A stretch of 58,534 nucleotides of DNA. It comes from Pseudomonas putida (GTDB lineage Bacteria > Pseudomonadota > Gammaproteobacteria > Pseudomonadales > Pseudomonadaceae). Shown here piece after piece: positions 43,841 through 51,859 of the stretch. Both the position numbers and the translations under genes were made by a program. Positions within the stretch are counted from its first letter, which is position 1; every line of letters starts with the position of its first letter. The stretch spans positions 1-58,534 of the forward strand of contig NZ_JAETZZ010000021.1 of assembly GCF_022627325.1 (NCBI RefSeq), read 5' to 3'. Below the pieces are notes generated by a model that ran no database searches, was not told where the DNA came from, and saw only the letters and a list, made by a program, of their open reading frames with translations.

Positions 43841-44616
43841 ATACGGAGACGCCGGAGCAGAGCATTCTGTATCTCTGTGAGCCGGGTAGCTATGCGCCGT
43901 TGGCACGGGTTGACCAGGCGGAGGGACAGGAGCAGAAGGTCTACTACTTCCATACGGACCAGATTGGAACGCCTCTGGAGCTGACTGATAGCGAAGGCCA
44001 AATTGTCTGGCAGGCGAGTTATCGGTCTTGGGGTGCGATCGAGCAGATGACGGTCAATGAAATCGAACAAAATCTAAGGCTTCAAGGGCAATATTCGGAC
44101 TCAGAAACAGGGCTACACTACAACACGTTCCGGTACTACTCACCTGACACTGGACGATTTGTTACACAAGATCCCATAGGCTTAATTGGTAGTGTTAACT
44201 TTTATGCGTATGCTGTAAACCCTGTTGGGTGGATAGATCCTTTGGGCTTGTCTGAGCTTTTAGCACTGGTTAGAGAAGCCCATGGTCTCCTAGATAAGAC
44301 TGCCCAGAAATTTAAGACAACCGCTATAGGGCTTGATAAAGATGGTGGCATGTTTATCTCCTCAAGTGATAAAACTGTGCCAAGAATACAAAGGGAGTGG
44401 GCCCAGCAACGTGGGATATCAGTGGTGAGCGGGGTTGGGCACGCTGAAGAAACTATTATCAAGGCAGGCAAGGGGGCAACGACTATTGACGCATCACGAG
44501 GCGTGTGTTTGGATTGCGAGCATTTAATGAAAGAGCATAATGTAAAGACCAATACCCATACAACAGGTAGGAAAAGTAGGAAGCGTATTGGAGGCTCGAC
44601 ATGCAGTGGGGTGTGA
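43841..44616 (+). CDS. Orphan Rhs C-terminus with second deaminase-like toxin (piece D)
   Basis: The open frame covers the last part of the Rhs core from about 43843 (SILYLCEPGSYAPLARVDQA) without a normal start codon, then YFHTDQIGTPLELTD, TQDPIGLIGSVNFYAYAVNP and WIDPLGL, the cleavage site. The following about 125 residues form a toxin with GVGHAEETIIKAG and SRGVCLDCEHLMKEHNV. HAE plus CxxC is the zinc-binding pattern of the deaminase superfamily, possibly the YwqJ-like branch. It differs from the toxin of the intact Rhs. It has no PAAR or chaperone region, so it is a stored cassette rather than an exported protein. Its end overlaps the immunity gene. Confidence 0.8.
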
Positions 44617-45140
44617 TTTTTGGAAGTGCCAGTATTCTACCGAGATTTTCTGGCTTGTCTGATAATGAGAAGGCTATAGTTGGAGCTGCTTATTTATATA
44701 GGCAGCTGCGGCTGGTCGAGCAGTTTGATGCTTGTTATGACGAAGATTTGACTCAGGTGTTCAAGGAGGGGGTGGTCGCTTGTACCAATACCAATTTAGC
44801 AGCAGTACAGTTGGTGGGGCGCGTTGAGTCGAAGATACCGGACACTGACGAGTTTCCGGAGGAAGAAGGGGCATACGCCCAGAATCTATTTATTGCATTA
44901 AAGTATCTATTGGAGTTTGTCTTTGAGGGGGGGGTAGAAGCTTTCGAAAGCGCTATTTCCATGGCTATGGAAAATATAGATGTAATCAACTATAATATCG
45001 ATCCTAATTATGATAAGTCTGCTGCGTTAACTGGAGAAGTAGCAGTAGCGTCATCTATTATAGATAAGTTTGCTCTCAGGAGGCAGGATAGGTCTGGATT
45101 GGATCTACTGAACTGGCTCTGTGCAGGGAACTTCATCTGA
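44601..45140 (+). CDS. Putative immunity protein for the second deaminase toxin
   Basis: 179 aa, helical and acidic (GLSDNEKAIVGAAYLYRQLR; QNLFIALKYLLEFVFEGGVE). The ATG is preceded by GGAGG and overlaps the toxin end by 16 nt, so the two are coupled. In size and helical character it resembles the partner of the first deaminase (35952-36479), possibly a shared DUF416-like family. A run of eight G (44927-44934) lies in the codons for FEGGVE and could be prone to slippage. Confidence 0.75.
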   Translation: MQWGVIFGSASILPRFSGLSDNEKAIVGAAYLYRQLRLVEQFDACYDEDLTQVFKEGVVACTNTNLAAVQLVGRVESKIPDTDEFPEEEGAYAQNLFIALKYLLEFVFEGGVEAFESAISMAMENIDVINYNIDPNYDKSAALTGEVAVASSIIDKFALRRQDRSGLDLLNWLCAGNFI

Positions 45141-45671
45141 TCTAAGTTGGTTGCATAAAACGACGGTATTAGAGAGGGCTAGGTATGATCAAACTAGTGA
45201 AAAACGATAATTACGATTATTGCTCCAATAATCCTGGCTCGGATTAGTTATCCTTAAACGGCACCTGCTCGCGCTTTTCTTGTTTAGGTCTGACCTTCAA
45301 AGGTTCCTAATGCGAAAGCGAATCTCGGGCTTGCATTCTTCACTTTCTTCTTATGCTACTGATGTTGGTCGGAGTTGAGCTGGTTCGATAGAGTAAAGTC
45401 GTTAAGTTGAAGCCAGAAATCCAGCAGTACGTCCGTGGGCTGCTGGTGGGAAGTGCTGAGGTAAAATAAGCCGATCTGACTCTTTGAAGGCGCATATTTT
45501 AAACCAGCCTAAAGATTGCAGCGGTTGTTGTTCGGCTGATGAGACCCATTAGGTGGTGGTTCTAGTGGCGCTAGCGATTATCTGTCTCTAACTAAACCTC
45601 CGGCCGAGAATATGATGGCATACGGAGCCGAACACACCAATGCCAACTAGTTTCTTGTGGGATGTGATGGA
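45141..45671. other. 530-bp stretch with no clear gene
   Basis: Short frames only. One of 32 codons just upstream of the next Rhs scrap (GGSSGASDYLSLTKPP, ending before 45651) may be a toxin or structural-gene remnant, but I cannot identify it. Confidence 0.35.
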
Positions 45672-45735
45672 TGCAAGGTCAAGGACAACCGGATTAAGCG
45701 GTGGTCGGATCGGGAGTACCGCTACGATCCGTGGG
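45672..45735 (+). pseudogene. Short Rhs scrap (piece E1)
   Basis: KVKDNRIKRWSDREYRYDPW is collinear with 34862-34920 of the intact rhs. It breaks off at a 14-bp palindrome, TAGGTTTAAACCTA (45736-45749). Confidence 0.75.
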
Positions 45736-45764
45736 TAGGTTTAAACCTAATGTTCTTTAACATT
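45736..45764. repeat. Two abutting palindromes at an Rhs breakpoint
   Basis: TAGGTTTAAACCTA (45736-45749) runs into AATGTT-CTTT-AACATT (45749-45764). They sit exactly where Rhs homology stops; about 70 bp further on a different part of rhs resumes. Possibly the scar or target of a mobile element. Confidence 0.4.
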
Positions 45765-45831
45765 GAGTATTTTATGGGGGCATGTGGTCCCCTTAATACA
45801 TGGCCTATTGACTACAGGGGCTAACCCTACG

Positions 45832-46502
45832 CCATCGACCTGGACGATTTCGGCAACATGGTCGGCCTGACCCTGCCGGACGGCAACCAGCTGCGCTTCA
45901 AGTACGACGAGTTCGCCCGCCTGCTCGAAGAAACCGACCCGCTGGGCCGCACCATCGCCTACGAATACCATCACCTGACCACCCTGGTAACCAAGGTCAC
46001 TTACCCGGACGGCAGCACCTGGCAGGCGCGCTACGACGACAAGGGCAACCTGCTGGCTGAAATCGATGCGCTGGGCCAGATGACCGAGTACCTCAACGGC
46101 GATGATGGCCTGCCGTACACCATCATCGATGCGACGTACAAATCCAAGCACCTGTGGTGGAACACCCTGGCCCAGGTCGAGCGGTATCAGGACTGTTCGG
46201 GCAAGAACACCTATTACCGCTACGACGAGCGCCATCACCTGGTGGCCGTGACCGATGCGTTGAACCAGACCACCATGCTGGAACGCAAACCGGACGGGGA
46301 GGTGGTCAAGGTCAACCATCCGGACGGCACGGCAGAGACGTTTACCTACAACGTCTACGGCCAGGTGCTGACCCACACCGATGGTAAGGGCCAGACCACG
46401 CGTTTGCTGCGCACCGCCCGAGGCCTGCCGAGCAGCCGCCAGGATGCCAAAGGTCAGCAAGTTCGCTACGAGTACGACAAGGCCATCCGCCAGCCGCTAA
46501 AC
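45832..46502 (+). pseudogene. Rhs mid-core fragment (piece E2)
   Basis: An open stretch (45858-46535) of YD repeats from YAIDLDDFGNMVGLTLPDGN to RYEYDKAIR, collinear with 33280-33950 of the intact rhs and closest in sequence to piece C. It stops at KAIR and runs directly into a different sequence that ends in a nuclease remnant. It has no start, no RHS core end and no cleavage site. Confidence 0.85.
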
Positions 46503-46855
46503 GTGAGTCCAGAGGCTACTCTGGTGTTCAGTTGACGGAAGAGGATGGTTAAATTATGCAGAAAGCAATGCTCTTTACTCTAAAAAGTCCTATGTCAATC
46601 CAATAGTCGAAATATCGTATGTTGGCGACGACTACTTGAATTTTGAAGCTGCTAATCATAACGCTGGGCTTTATTAGAAGACAACTCCTACCGGCCATGT
46701 ATGGCATCCTGTGGATGATTACGGCCCGGTCACTAGTAAAGGTACTATGTAGTTGGTTGAGCAGCCCACTCACAGCGGTATTCCTCATAAATTTGGAGTG
46801 TGTCAATATAAGGCCGAAACGTGAAAAGCATATCATCACCCGGCACTTAAAGGGA
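46503..46855 (+). pseudogene. Decayed WHH-type nuclease toxin
   Basis: Reading the frame from about 46546 gives YVNPIVEISYVGDDYLNFEA, then ANHNAGLY-stop, TPTGHVWHPVDDYG, KGTM-stop-LVEQPTHSGIPHKFG and a third stop. This follows the WHH family pattern (A--N--AG, GYTWHH--D, TMQLV, H--H-GG). Three in-frame stops plus an upstream frameshift kill it, and the WHH triad is now WHP. The TMQLV glutamine is TAG, a simple C-to-T change. The SUKH gene that follows would be its partner. Confidence 0.7.
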
Positions 46856-46868
46856 GTGGCAAATCTTC

Positions 46869-47276
46869 ATGTTGATTCCAATGATTAGTACTGAAAAAGA
46901 AATATCGTCCGCTGACCTTGACCTTTTGGAAGAAGTGTTGGGCGATAGGTTGCCGCCGGAATTTCGCCGTTTGTATTTGTCATCGAACGGCGGTTATATT
47001 GACGATGCGCAAGGTGGAAATGATTTGTTGCTTGCTGGATTTATTCCTATTAAGTATGGTCGCATTCCAATAGATATAGCGTATAAAGAGTTGGTCCTGG
47101 ATTTTCCGAGAATGAAAGGACGAGTGCCTTTTGCGTTTGATGAGGGTGGTAACTATTTTTTGCTTACCCTGTCAGGAGAAGCGCAAGGTGAAGTCGGATT
47201 TTGGATTATGGATACTGAGGAATATCATGTGGTTGCAGATGCTTTCCGTGAGTTTTTAAGTCGTCTTAATCAATGA
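46869..47276 (+). CDS. SUKH (SMI1/KNR4) immunity protein
   Basis: 135 aa with the SUKH hallmark LLEEVLGDRLPPEFRRLYLS, SNGG, then VPFAFDEGGNYFLLTL and a C-terminal FREFLSRL helix. SUKH proteins are broad immunity factors for nuclease toxins, including WHH types, and the decayed WHH toxin lies immediately upstream. The gene itself is intact although the toxin is dead. The start is the ATG at 46869; GGGAG lies 12 nt upstream. Confidence 0.85.
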   Translation: MLIPMISTEKEISSADLDLLEEVLGDRLPPEFRRLYLSSNGGYIDDAQGGNDLLLAGFIPIKYGRIPIDIAYKELVLDFPRMKGRVPFAFDEGGNYFLLTLSGEAQGEVGFWIMDTEEYHVVADAFREFLSRLNQ

Positions 47277-47363
47277 AATTTAAATTCTTAGGTTTTGCAT
47301 GGTTGCTTTTGTATTTAGAAGTCTCGTGCCCGCCAATTCTCGTGTTCGCTTGCTGTTTTAGGT

Positions 47364-47591
47364 GATGTTGAACCTGGATGGCCAGGTGATCAGTGACATG
47401 GGGCGCCATGACCTGCACCGGGAGGTATTTCGCACCCAGGGCACGCTGACCAGTTGCTTCGGCTACGACGCGATGGCGCGCAAGCTGGCAGTTTGTCGAT
47501 ATGGAAGTAGTGCGAGAAGGCTTTTCTATAATAAGCTGATTAAAGATTTTGTTAAAACGCAGAGTATAATTGAAGCGATAAGATTAATTGA
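47364..47591 (+). pseudogene. Rhs scrap joined to an unknown toxin tail (piece F)
   Basis: The frame MLNLDGQVISDMGRHDLHRE ... FGYDAMARK is collinear with 34453-34565 of the intact rhs, then switches at about 47497 to an AT-rich sequence ending SARRLFYNKLIKDFVKTQ ... IRLIEV-stop. The tail is probably the last about 30 residues of a toxin matched to the Imm22-like gene downstream. Confidence 0.65.
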
Positions 47592-47631
47592 GGTCTAACA
47601 GCGTAGTCATATAAGACTGGGAGCTTGCTAA

Positions 47632-48042
47632 GTGGATATTTATGATATTGAGAGGTATGAAAAAATCCATGTGTGGGTTGGAAGTAATTTTGAGTCGGAA
47701 GCTGATTACTTGAGGTATTTCGAGTTGGATTATTCTGTAGATATAGATGATCCATCATACAAAGTGTGCGGTTTTTGCAAGGATATCGGTATCCGATGGT
47801 ATGATGAGGACTTTATCGGAATAATCCCGAGGAGGCCTCAGGAAGTCAGTTTGGATGAAATAATCAAGGAATCTTCAGTTGATCCTAGTGAACTTGACAG
47901 ATTGAGGGCTGGCTGTCTCAGCAAAGGTATCGCTAAGGCCAATGCTATTTTTTGGTATTCAGATGGTGGGGTTGTAGTGTCTGAGCCCTTACAGGTAAAT
48001 TATAATGGGTTGGTATATATAGGGCTTTTTGAAGTAAATTGA
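47632..48042 (+). CDS. Imm22-like immunity protein
   Basis: 136 aa from a GTG with GGGAG 8 nt upstream. HVWVGSNFESEADYLRYFEL and FCKDIGIRWYDEDFIGIIP match the Imm22 pattern (WxG, F-D-GI-WYDEDF). Soluble. Only the tail of its likely toxin survives upstream, so it is an orphan immunity gene. Confidence 0.8.
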   Translation: MDIYDIERYEKIHVWVGSNFESEADYLRYFELDYSVDIDDPSYKVCGFCKDIGIRWYDEDFIGIIPRRPQEVSLDEIIKESSVDPSELDRLRAGCLSKGIAKANAIFWYSDGGVVVSEPLQVNYNGLVYIGLFEVN

Positions 48043-48195
48043 CGTTAGGATTATTGGATTAAGCCTGTTTTTTGCTAATCATGGAGCTGCTTGGTCTGCG
48101 TGAGGCTGCGGTTGTTTCTTTAAGAGTATGGAGTAGGATTAGGTTGCTGTGGCATATGTGCTTTAACTCTAATGATTTCCGAGAAAGGGGTGCTG
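48043..48195. other. Spacer with no gene seen
   Basis: AT-rich; short interrupted frames only. Ends at the small inverted-repeat element. Confidence 0.4.
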
Positions 48196-48289
48196 TAGTG
48201 TCCCGCACGTTAATTCGTTTATCTACACAAATTGTTTAGCCCAACGACTTCGGGCCTTTAGGCTAGCGAACTACCCGAGCGGGACACTA
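48196..48289. mobile_element. MITE-like 94-bp element with 11-bp terminal inverted repeats
   Basis: TAGTGTCCCGC at 48196-48206 and its exact complement GCGGGACACTA at 48279-48289 enclose 72 bp with no ORF. If the terminal TA on each side is the target duplication, the element is 90 bp with 9-bp ends (GTGTCCCGC), as for IS630/mariner-mobilised MITEs. The inside has a small hairpin (GCCC-aacgactt-CGGGC region). Family not verified. Confidence 0.5.
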
Positions 48290-48330
48290 TTGAGTGCTCA
48301 CGATGTTAAAACACCGACCTCATCTCAGAC

Positions 48331-48418
48331 CGACAACTAGGGGCGCAGCGTTCCGTTCATTGACCTTGAGCCGGGCGAAAGCACGTACAACCCGAACGAG
48401 AAAATCCATCTGGTGCAT
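48331..48418 (+). pseudogene. Rhs N-terminal-region scrap (piece G)
   Basis: Nearly identical to 32612-32699 of the intact rhs (RSVPFIDLEPGES, YNPNEKIHLV). It is joined directly to a toxin-like remnant. Unlike the other scraps it comes from the region just after PAAR. Confidence 0.8.
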
Positions 48419-48586
48419 AGGGGGCTATGCCGTTGATCCCGCAGTCAGCGGATGAGGCATCCTTGCGGCTACAGGATCCATAGCACAAATTGAGAAATAC
48501 TTGGGTCTAGATTCTGGTCCATATAGAACACCTGAGGCCATAGCTATAGCGCAAGATAAGGGGTGGCTTACGCATCGCCCCCCCCC
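48419..48586 (+). pseudogene. Unidentified toxin-tip remnant ending in nine C
   Basis: One frame reads GYAVDPAVSG-stop-GILAATGSIA, then QIEKYLGLDSGPYRTPEAIA and IAQDKGWLTH, and runs into a C9 tract (48578-48586). Position between an Rhs scrap and a SUKH gene, and the globular residue pattern, suggest the C-terminal half of a nuclease-type toxin. I cannot name the family. Confidence 0.5.
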
Positions 48587-48620
48587 AACATTAACATTTT
48601 CCACTTGTTGAGCGTTGGTA

Positions 48621-49112
48621 ATGACTGACTTTAAGCTGTTGCAGAGCGGCCCGCCGATTTCTGATGCTGATATTGAGGCGCTGGAGGCGCAGATTGGCAT
48701 TAAATTTCCCGTGAGATTTAAGTCGATCTATAGGGCATACAATGGTGGCTCACCTGTTCGAGAGTTTTGGATTTCGGATGAAGATTTTGAACCAGTGAGA
48801 GTGGTGGATTTTAAAAGCATTTCAAGTCTGGAGGCTGAGGATACTAATGACACAAAATACATCGGTGGATGTTATAGGTTGATGCGCGAGAAAAATGTTG
48901 TTCCGCCTCAGTTAGTCCCTTTTGCAAATGATGAGGCTGGTAACTTTATCTGCTTGGAGATAGGTGCGGAGAGAGTTATTTATCTTGCTGTGGATACTTT
49001 TCAAGCGGATCTTGGCATGCGACTTAATCACATCAATTCCCAAAGAGTCATGTCATGTTCCTTTAGTGATTTTATCGATTCTTTAGTTGATGAAGGTGAT
49101 GTTGATTTTTGA
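48621..49112 (+). CDS. SUKH (SMI1/KNR4) immunity protein, second copy
   Basis: 163 aa from the ATG at 48621. DIEALEAQIGIKFPVRFKSI, YRAYNGGSP and LVPFANDEAGNFICLEIGA are SUKH motifs; the C-terminus ends SFSDFIDSLVDEG. It differs in sequence from the SUKH gene at 46869. The ribosome site is weak. The likely toxin upstream is a remnant. Confidence 0.85.
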   Translation: MTDFKLLQSGPPISDADIEALEAQIGIKFPVRFKSIYRAYNGGSPVREFWISDEDFEPVRVVDFKSISSLEAEDTNDTKYIGGCYRLMREKNVVPPQLVPFANDEAGNFICLEIGAERVIYLAVDTFQADLGMRLNHINSQRVMSCSFSDFIDSLVDEGDVDF

Positions 49113-49161
49113 TTGTCTGTGGTTCGTTAAGTATCTTGAGGTGCAATTGTTGTGATCAATG

Positions 49162-49345
49162 TTAGGTTCTGTGTAAAAAGAGATGTCGCACACACCGCAT
49201 GGAGCATGCGAGTGAGACCATGGCGGCATAACTTTTTGGGAGCTTGTCGAGCGTGTCACGATCCGGCGGTTCTCTTTCAGTCAGCCAAACGTGCGTTCGA
49301 TGATGTTGCGCTGTCGGTATTTGGGCCGGTCGAACAGGGAGGGTA
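49162..49345 (-). pseudogene. C-terminal scrap of an IS5-type transposase
   Basis: On the minus strand: LFDRPKYRQRNIIERTFG, a stop where W is expected, LKENRRIVTR, a frameshift, then DKLPKSYAAMVSLACSMR ending at 49162. The RNIIERTFGWLKENRR block, holding the catalytic E, is typical of IS5-family DDE transposases (IS427/IS1031 group). Both the stop and the frameshift kill it. Confidence 0.75.
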
Positions 49346-49505
49346 AGCAAGGCTTGGGCTTGGGCTTGCGCTTCATCGAACGCAATATGGAATGCTAACC
49401 TCATTCAACAGTGGTTGTACGGAGCTGATGTCACTGGCTTGGCCGCCGGAGAGGAGAGAGCGTAGCGGTGTGCTATTCAATTTTTTGGCTGAATAAAAAA
49501 ATGCA

Positions 49506-49806
49506 TTGCGAAGCATAAAGGTTGGAGATATTTTCTGCTTTGTAATAAATGGCAGAGGCTATGGTGTGGGGCGAATTATGACTCGTAGTATAAAAGGTTT
49601 CAACTCAATAAAATTTGGTACTCTGCCGATAGAAACATCAATGAAGGAGTATGCAAGTCAAGATCGCACACATCAAGCCTATAATCCTTTTGCTTATGAG
49701 TGTGGTGGAAGCAGTTTTATGCTTTCGCTGAACAAGGAAGATGCCGGGATGGTGAAGCCCGGAAGATTATATTCCTGAAGAGTGCCAACCATTCAAGCGT
49801 AATTGA
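49506..49806 (+). pseudogene. Imm26-like immunity gene, frameshifted near the end
   Basis: IKVGDIFCFVINGRGYGVGR matches the Imm26 pattern also seen at 39439. The first frame stops at 49778 after PGRLYS, but a one-base shift at about 49757-49763 restores EDYIPEECQPFKRN to a stop at 49806, a more plausible end. The only start is a TTG without a ribosome site, so the 5' end may also be damaged. No toxin is seen upstream; a transposase scrap lies there instead. Confidence 0.6.
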
Positions 49807-49924
49807 TGGGTAGTTGAATGCCGATCAAGGGCATCGCGGAAACTACAAGAATCCGTAGAAGGCGGTCTGATCGTCCGCTTTAGAAGTGTAAAAACGGGCT
49901 TGCGGGTAACTATTGGAGGCTGGG

Positions 49925-50521
49925 ATGAGTGATATAAGAGATGCGCTGAAGGAATTGAGCTTGGTGCATGATAAATATCAGATTGATGGTTGTTATCGAG
50001 CGTTACATGCCGCTGAGTCTAATTGGCCTGCCGAGCTTCCCCGCTCTATTGAAACTGACCTTTTCTATGATGAATACGACCCTTGTGGTGTGCGGCTTGA
50101 GACGGGTCTTACACCTCTTAAGATGTTTGATCTAGCCTCTTTGAAGAAAGCGCAGCTTGGCTATCGTTGGGTCAATTCTGCCGAGAGCGTTGTCTTGAAC
50201 GATGACTGGCCACACCAACATCTGGTGATAATGGATGATAGTGGCGGCGGCAAGCCAATCATCGCTGTAACTGATGTTGAGAAAACTCCGGTCTTCGCAA
50301 GTTATGATGTCGTAGAATGTTTCCAGGTCGCTGATTCTTTGGCCGACTTTATATTGGCGCTCGCGAGATTGGTAGATATAGTTTACGGTCGGTTTAATAT
50401 ATTTGATATTTCTAGTGATGAGGGTGTTAGTAGCATATTTTTAACGTTGCTGAATGAAGAAGTTACTCCGATTTTGGGTGAGCATAATGCTGCTCGCTTC
50501 GTAGACTATTTTTATGGATAA
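49925..50521 (+). CDS. SUKH-like putative immunity protein
   Basis: 198 aa from the ATG at 49925 with GGAGG 5 nt upstream. YDPCGVRLETGLTPLKMFDL, LVIMDDSGGGKPIIAVTDV and VDIVYGRFNIFD give a SMI1/KNR4-like layout, a mixed alpha/beta cytoplasmic protein. The family call is tentative. It is followed by a good intrinsic terminator, and no toxin is seen upstream, only the broken Imm26 gene. Confidence 0.6.
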   Translation: MSDIRDALKELSLVHDKYQIDGCYRALHAAESNWPAELPRSIETDLFYDEYDPCGVRLETGLTPLKMFDLASLKKAQLGYRWVNSAESVVLNDDWPHQHLVIMDDSGGGKPIIAVTDVEKTPVFASYDVVECFQVADSLADFILALARLVDIVYGRFNIFDISSDEGVSSIFLTLLNEEVTPILGEHNAARFVDYFYG

Positions 50522-50567
50522 GTAATCGCTGCTAGCGTTTGCTGGCTTCTCGTTTAGTTTCGTGTAG

Positions 50568-50600
50568 GTAGTGGCCGAGCGTTCGGTCACTACAAATTTT
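50568..50600 (+). terminator. Intrinsic terminator after the SUKH-like gene
   Basis: An 11-bp stem (GTAGTGGCCGA paired with TTCGGTCACTAC, one G-T pair, short loop, 50568-50593) is followed by AAATTTTT. It lies 46 bp past the stop. Confidence 0.6.
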
Positions 50601-50647
50601 TAAAACGTTGATCGCGTATCGGAACACCCGTTTTTTCGTACCACTCC

Positions 50648-51255
50648 CGATCTTCGATGCAAACTTCAAGTCCAAGTATTTGTGGTGGAACGCCTGCGGT
50701 CGCGTTGAGCGCTTCGACGACTGTTCGGGCAAGCTCCGCGAGGTGTACCGCGCGCAGGGCAAGCTTACCAGATACTTCGGGTACGACGCCATGGGGCGCA
50801 AGGGGTGGCAGTTTGCGTCAACGCTGCCGGCAGAAAATCTCTCTCAAGTGCACAACTCCGGCATCAACGCCTCGCTGCTGGTGGTCGACGCTGTAACCCG
50901 ATTCACCATCGCTTCCCATACGATCCGGCAGGTGAACAGATACGCTCCCTCGACAAAGTGCGTGGCGAAATCAAGTGCGAGTACGCAGGCCAAGTTCAGT
51001 TGGACAGTCGCAATACCCGCTCGGACAGTGGTAAACGGCTAGATTGAAAGTACGAGGGTTTTATAGCTATGAAAGCCTGGTGCGGCGGATTGCCAAGCAG
51101 TCGGAGATTAATGCCACCGCGGACCAGAAGCGTTTCCTGTGGCAAGGGCTCCGGATATTGCGTGAGGAGACGCCCGGCCAGAGCATCCTGTGTTTCTAGG
51201 AGCCGGGTCGCTATGTCTTGTACCTTGAGACTGTCGATGAGCAAGCCAAGCTTTA
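50648..51255 (+). pseudogene. Heavily degraded Rhs fragment (piece H)
   Basis: Pieces collinear with the intact rhs: DANFKSKYLWWNA region (equivalent to about 33590), then a jump to the REVYRAQGKLTRYFGYDAMG region (about 34500-34560), then LPAENLSQVHNSGINASLL, and finally a frameshifted QKRFLWQGLRILREET-like stretch and CF-stop-EPGRY near 51190. At least one 0.8-kb internal deletion, several frameshifts and stops. It is the last Rhs piece of the array. Confidence 0.85.
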
Positions 51256-51306
51256 TTGACTTCTGATTTCTAGGCCTAATTCAAGCCCTATCTGCTCCCG
51301 ATAAGG

Positions 51307-51849
51307 TTACTCATCCATGTTAAGGCATAATTTTTTCCCATCCACCATTTTGCAGGGCCATCTATTTTCTGTGTAACTGTCGGGCACAAAACAGAAACCG
51401 GGGTGGCTTACCCAATAGGTCTGCCAGGCCGAGCCTGACTTCCTCAGTTGTGGGCAACTGGTATAGTCCAGTTTATTAAGCGCAATTGTCGTGATGATGC
51501 CCGCTAACGGCGCGAGCACGATGAGCGAGTAAACAGAGGCTTTCATCATTCCCGTCTGAAATTTCGCAAGGCCGGATTTGGTAGGTGGATCGAACCTTTT
51601 TCCTGTGTATATTGCGAACGCGCTTGCAACGACGCAAACAAGCATCACGGGCGGGGCCATGAGCAAGCCGAAAGCCATGTATTGAACCTCAATTGCCGAC
51701 GCCTGTCGCCACAGCTGCCCGTAAATTGGCAGCACATGAGCGACCAACCAATACGTAGAAAATCCACCTATGGTCGCACATATCAAGAGCGTCAATGCGG
51801 CACGTAGCCTGAACTTGAGAGATTCAGTAGAACATTTGCTCGGAGTCAT
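51307..51849 (-). CDS. Membrane immunity-like protein, paralogue 3
   Basis: 180 aa. Three membrane helices (LRAALTLLICATIGGFSTYW; YMAFGLLMAPPVMLVCVVAS; VYSLIVLAPLAGIITTIAL) then the shared cysteine domain: SCPQLRKSGSAW, YWVSHPGFCFVPD, PCK, LCLNMD. It stays open although the toxin upstream is destroyed, which suggests either recent decay of the toxin or selection to keep immunity. Confidence 0.75.
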   Translation of the reverse strand: MTPSKCSTESLKFRLRAALTLLICATIGGFSTYWLVAHVLPIYGQLWRQASAIEVQYMAFGLLMAPPVMLVCVVASAFAIYTGKRFDPPTKSGLAKFQTGMMKASVYSLIVLAPLAGIITTIALNKLDYTSCPQLRKSGSAWQTYWVSHPGFCFVPDSYTENRWPCKMVDGKKLCLNMDE

Positions 51850-51859
51850 TGGTGCGTGC

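Noticed and set aside
48196..48289. tRNA or attachment site
   Set aside because: No cloverleaf arms or CCA-like end; terminal inverted repeats fit a MITE better.
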